This document shows positions 62,896-64,000 of a DNA stretch of 64,000 nucleotides, piece after piece. Under the pieces are notes generated by a model, which saw nothing but the letters and a program-made list of their open reading frames with translations, was not told the DNA's origin and made no database searches. The stretch lies in assembly GCF_002934065.1 (NCBI RefSeq), contig NZ_CP018049.1, positions 5,206,501 to 5,270,500 on the forward strand, in the 5' to 3' direction. The position numbers and the translations under genes are program-made. Source of the stretch: Pseudomonas orientalis (GTDB lineage Bacteria; Pseudomonadota; Gammaproteobacteria; Pseudomonadales; Pseudomonadaceae). Each line of letters begins with the position of its first letter. Position 1 is the first letter of the stretch.

Positions 62896-63138
62896 ATGGC
62901 CCGCAAAAAAGTTGCACTCGATTTCGAACAATCCCTCGCCGACCTGCAAACCCTGGTCGAGCGTCTGGAGAACGGCGAGTTGTCGCTGGAAGACTCGTTG
63001 ACGGCGTTTGAGCAAGGCATCGGCCTGACGCGTGACTGCCAGAGCGCGTTGGCGCAGGCTGAGCAAAAAGTTCAGGTGTTGCTTGAGCGCGACGGGGAGT
63101 TGGCCGAAGAACCTTTCGATGCGGAACAACCCGAATGA
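62896..63138 (+). CDS. xseB: Exodeoxyribonuclease VII small subunit
   Basis: A helical-hairpin protein of 80 residues: ALDFEQSLADLQTLVERLEN, GELSLEDSLTAFEQGIGLTR and DCQSALAQAEQKVQVL are the XseB signature. It binds the XseA subunit encoded elsewhere. Its stop overlaps the ispA start (ATGA), the usual xseB-ispA(-dxs) operon. Confidence 0.97.
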   Translation: MARKKVALDFEQSLADLQTLVERLENGELSLEDSLTAFEQGIGLTRDCQSALAQAEQKVQVLLERDGELAEEPFDAEQPE

Positions 63139-64000
63139 TCGATGCGTATCAGGCCAGTAGCCAAGCCCGGGTAAATGCGGCGCTGGAGCCCTTGTTTGTT
63201 GCGCCGAGCCCGGAAATGAAGCGGCTTTACGCCGCCATGCGCTACAGCGTGATGAACGGTGGCAAGCGTGTGCGCCCTTTGCTGGCGTATGCCGCGTGTG
63301 AAGCGCTGGGTGCGCCAGCCGAGCAGGCCAACGGCGCGGCCTGTGCGGTAGAGCTGATTCACGCCTATTCCCTGGTACATGACGATCTGCCGGCGATGGA
63401 CGACGACGATCTGCGTCGCGGCCAGCCGACCACCCATAAAGCCTTTGATGAAGCCTATGCGATCCTGGCCGGTGATGGCCTGCAGAGCCTGGCGTTCAGC
63501 GCATTGCTGGACCCGGCGCTGAGCAGCGTCAACGCCGAGACCCGCCTGCGCATGGTCACCGCCCTGGCCCTGGCCGCAGGCCCGGCCGGGATGGTCGGCG
63601 GGCAGGCGATCGACATGGGTTCGGTCAGCCTCAAGTTGGATCAACAAGCCCTGGAACACATGCATCGTCACAAGACCGGCGCGCTGATCGAAGCCGCCGT
63701 GCAACTGGGCGCCCTGGCCAGTGGCCGGGCTGAAGCGGCGCAACTGGCGGCGCTGCAAACCTATTCACGGGCTGTCGGCCTGGCCTTCCAGGTGCAGGAC
63801 GATATCCTCGACGTGGAAAGCGACACTGCCACCCTCGGCAAACGCCAGGGCGCCGATATTGCGCGGGACAAGCCGACCTATCCTGCGCTGATCGGGCTTG
63901 CGGCCGCCAAGGCCTACGCCCTGGAGCTGCGCGATCAAGCCCTGGACGCCCTGCGACCTTTCGACGCGGCGGCTGAGCCGTTGCGTGATCTGGCCCGGTA
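63135..64000 (+). CDS. ispA: Farnesyl diphosphate synthase (C-terminus beyond window)
   Basis: A class I polyprenyl synthase making farnesyl diphosphate from IPP and DMAPP/GPP. 288 codons are visible of roughly 295. The first aspartate-rich motif is DDLPAMDDDD from D83; the second is QVQDDILDVE. GGKRVRPLLAYAACEALG and GGQAIDMGS are further family segments. It starts inside the xseB stop; dxs would be expected next. Confidence 0.97.
   Translation, partial: MIDAYQASSQARVNAALEPLFVAPSPEMKRLYAAMRYSVMNGGKRVRPLLAYAACEALGAPAEQANGAACAVELIHAYSLVHDDLPAMDDDDLRRGQPTTHKAFDEAYAILAGDGLQSLAFSALLDPALSSVNAETRLRMVTALALAAGPAGMVGGQAIDMGSVSLKLDQQALEHMHRHKTGALIEAAVQLGALASGRAEAAQLAALQTYSRAVGLAFQVQDDILDVESDTATLGKRQGADIARDKPTYPALIGLAAAKAYALELRDQALDALRPFDAAAEPLRDLAR

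Overview
The window is chromosomal DNA from a fluorescent Pseudomonas. The evidence is high GC, a gene order that matches what I remember of the miaB-leuS-lipA-rodA-mpl-eutBC-ppa-ispA stretch of P. aeruginosa, and many copies of the short palindromic element GTGGGAGGGGGCTTGCCCCCGAT (cited in part below). I associate that element with REPINs of the P. fluorescens group. I saw no tRNA, rRNA, CRISPR array or insertion sequence.

Layout. 1-7.7 kb: the 5' part of a trimethylamine-dehydrogenase-like flavoenzyme, a DUF1820 gene, then miaB, ybeZ, ybeY, corC and lnt, and a YdcF-like envelope protein. 7.7-14.5 kb: leuS, lptE, holA, the ribosome-rescue gene arfA and a lytic transglycosylase. 14.5-27 kb (minus strand): LD-carboxypeptidase, lipA, lipB, a DUF493 gene, PBP5, rlpA, mltB, rodA, mrdA, rlmH, rsfS, nadD and proA. 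This is a cell-wall elongation cluster with lipoate, NAD and proline genes. 27-37 kb: DNA glycosylase, a DedA-PAP2 fusion, a Lon-N protein, an LrgAB pair, a MaoC hydratase, a MORN-repeat lipoprotein with a caspase-like (C13) protease domain, ubiX and mpl. 37-41.4 kb: an accessory pair of large toxin-like or effector-like genes. 41.5-49.8 kb: ethanolamine catabolism. A sigma-54 activator diverges from aldehyde dehydrogenase exaC, which has a sigma-54 promoter, followed by ethanolamine permease, eutB, eutC and an acetyltransferase. 50-52.2 kb: dedA, mtfA and ppa.

52.3-62.8 kb is a second accessory region wedged between ppa and xseB-ispA. It holds an orphan S24 repressor, a small DUF3077-like gene behind a long structured leader, a YcaC hydrolase whose 5' region is duplicated 2.1 kb away, an AbiE antitoxin gene with a toxin gene that has lost its catalytic core in frame, an RHS polymorphic toxin with its immunity gene, and a Fic protein with tandem operators. 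The window ends inside ispA.

The candidates I consider most worth following are: the alternative-pairing leader at 53.7-53.9 kb, the in-frame-deleted AbiEii, the toxin-like pair at 37-41 kb, the RHS tip with its immunity partner, the MORN-caspase lipoprotein, and the Fic operator array. REPIN elements sit in nine intergenic spaces. One has its two halves in reverse order and two are inverted copies of a second REPIN class.
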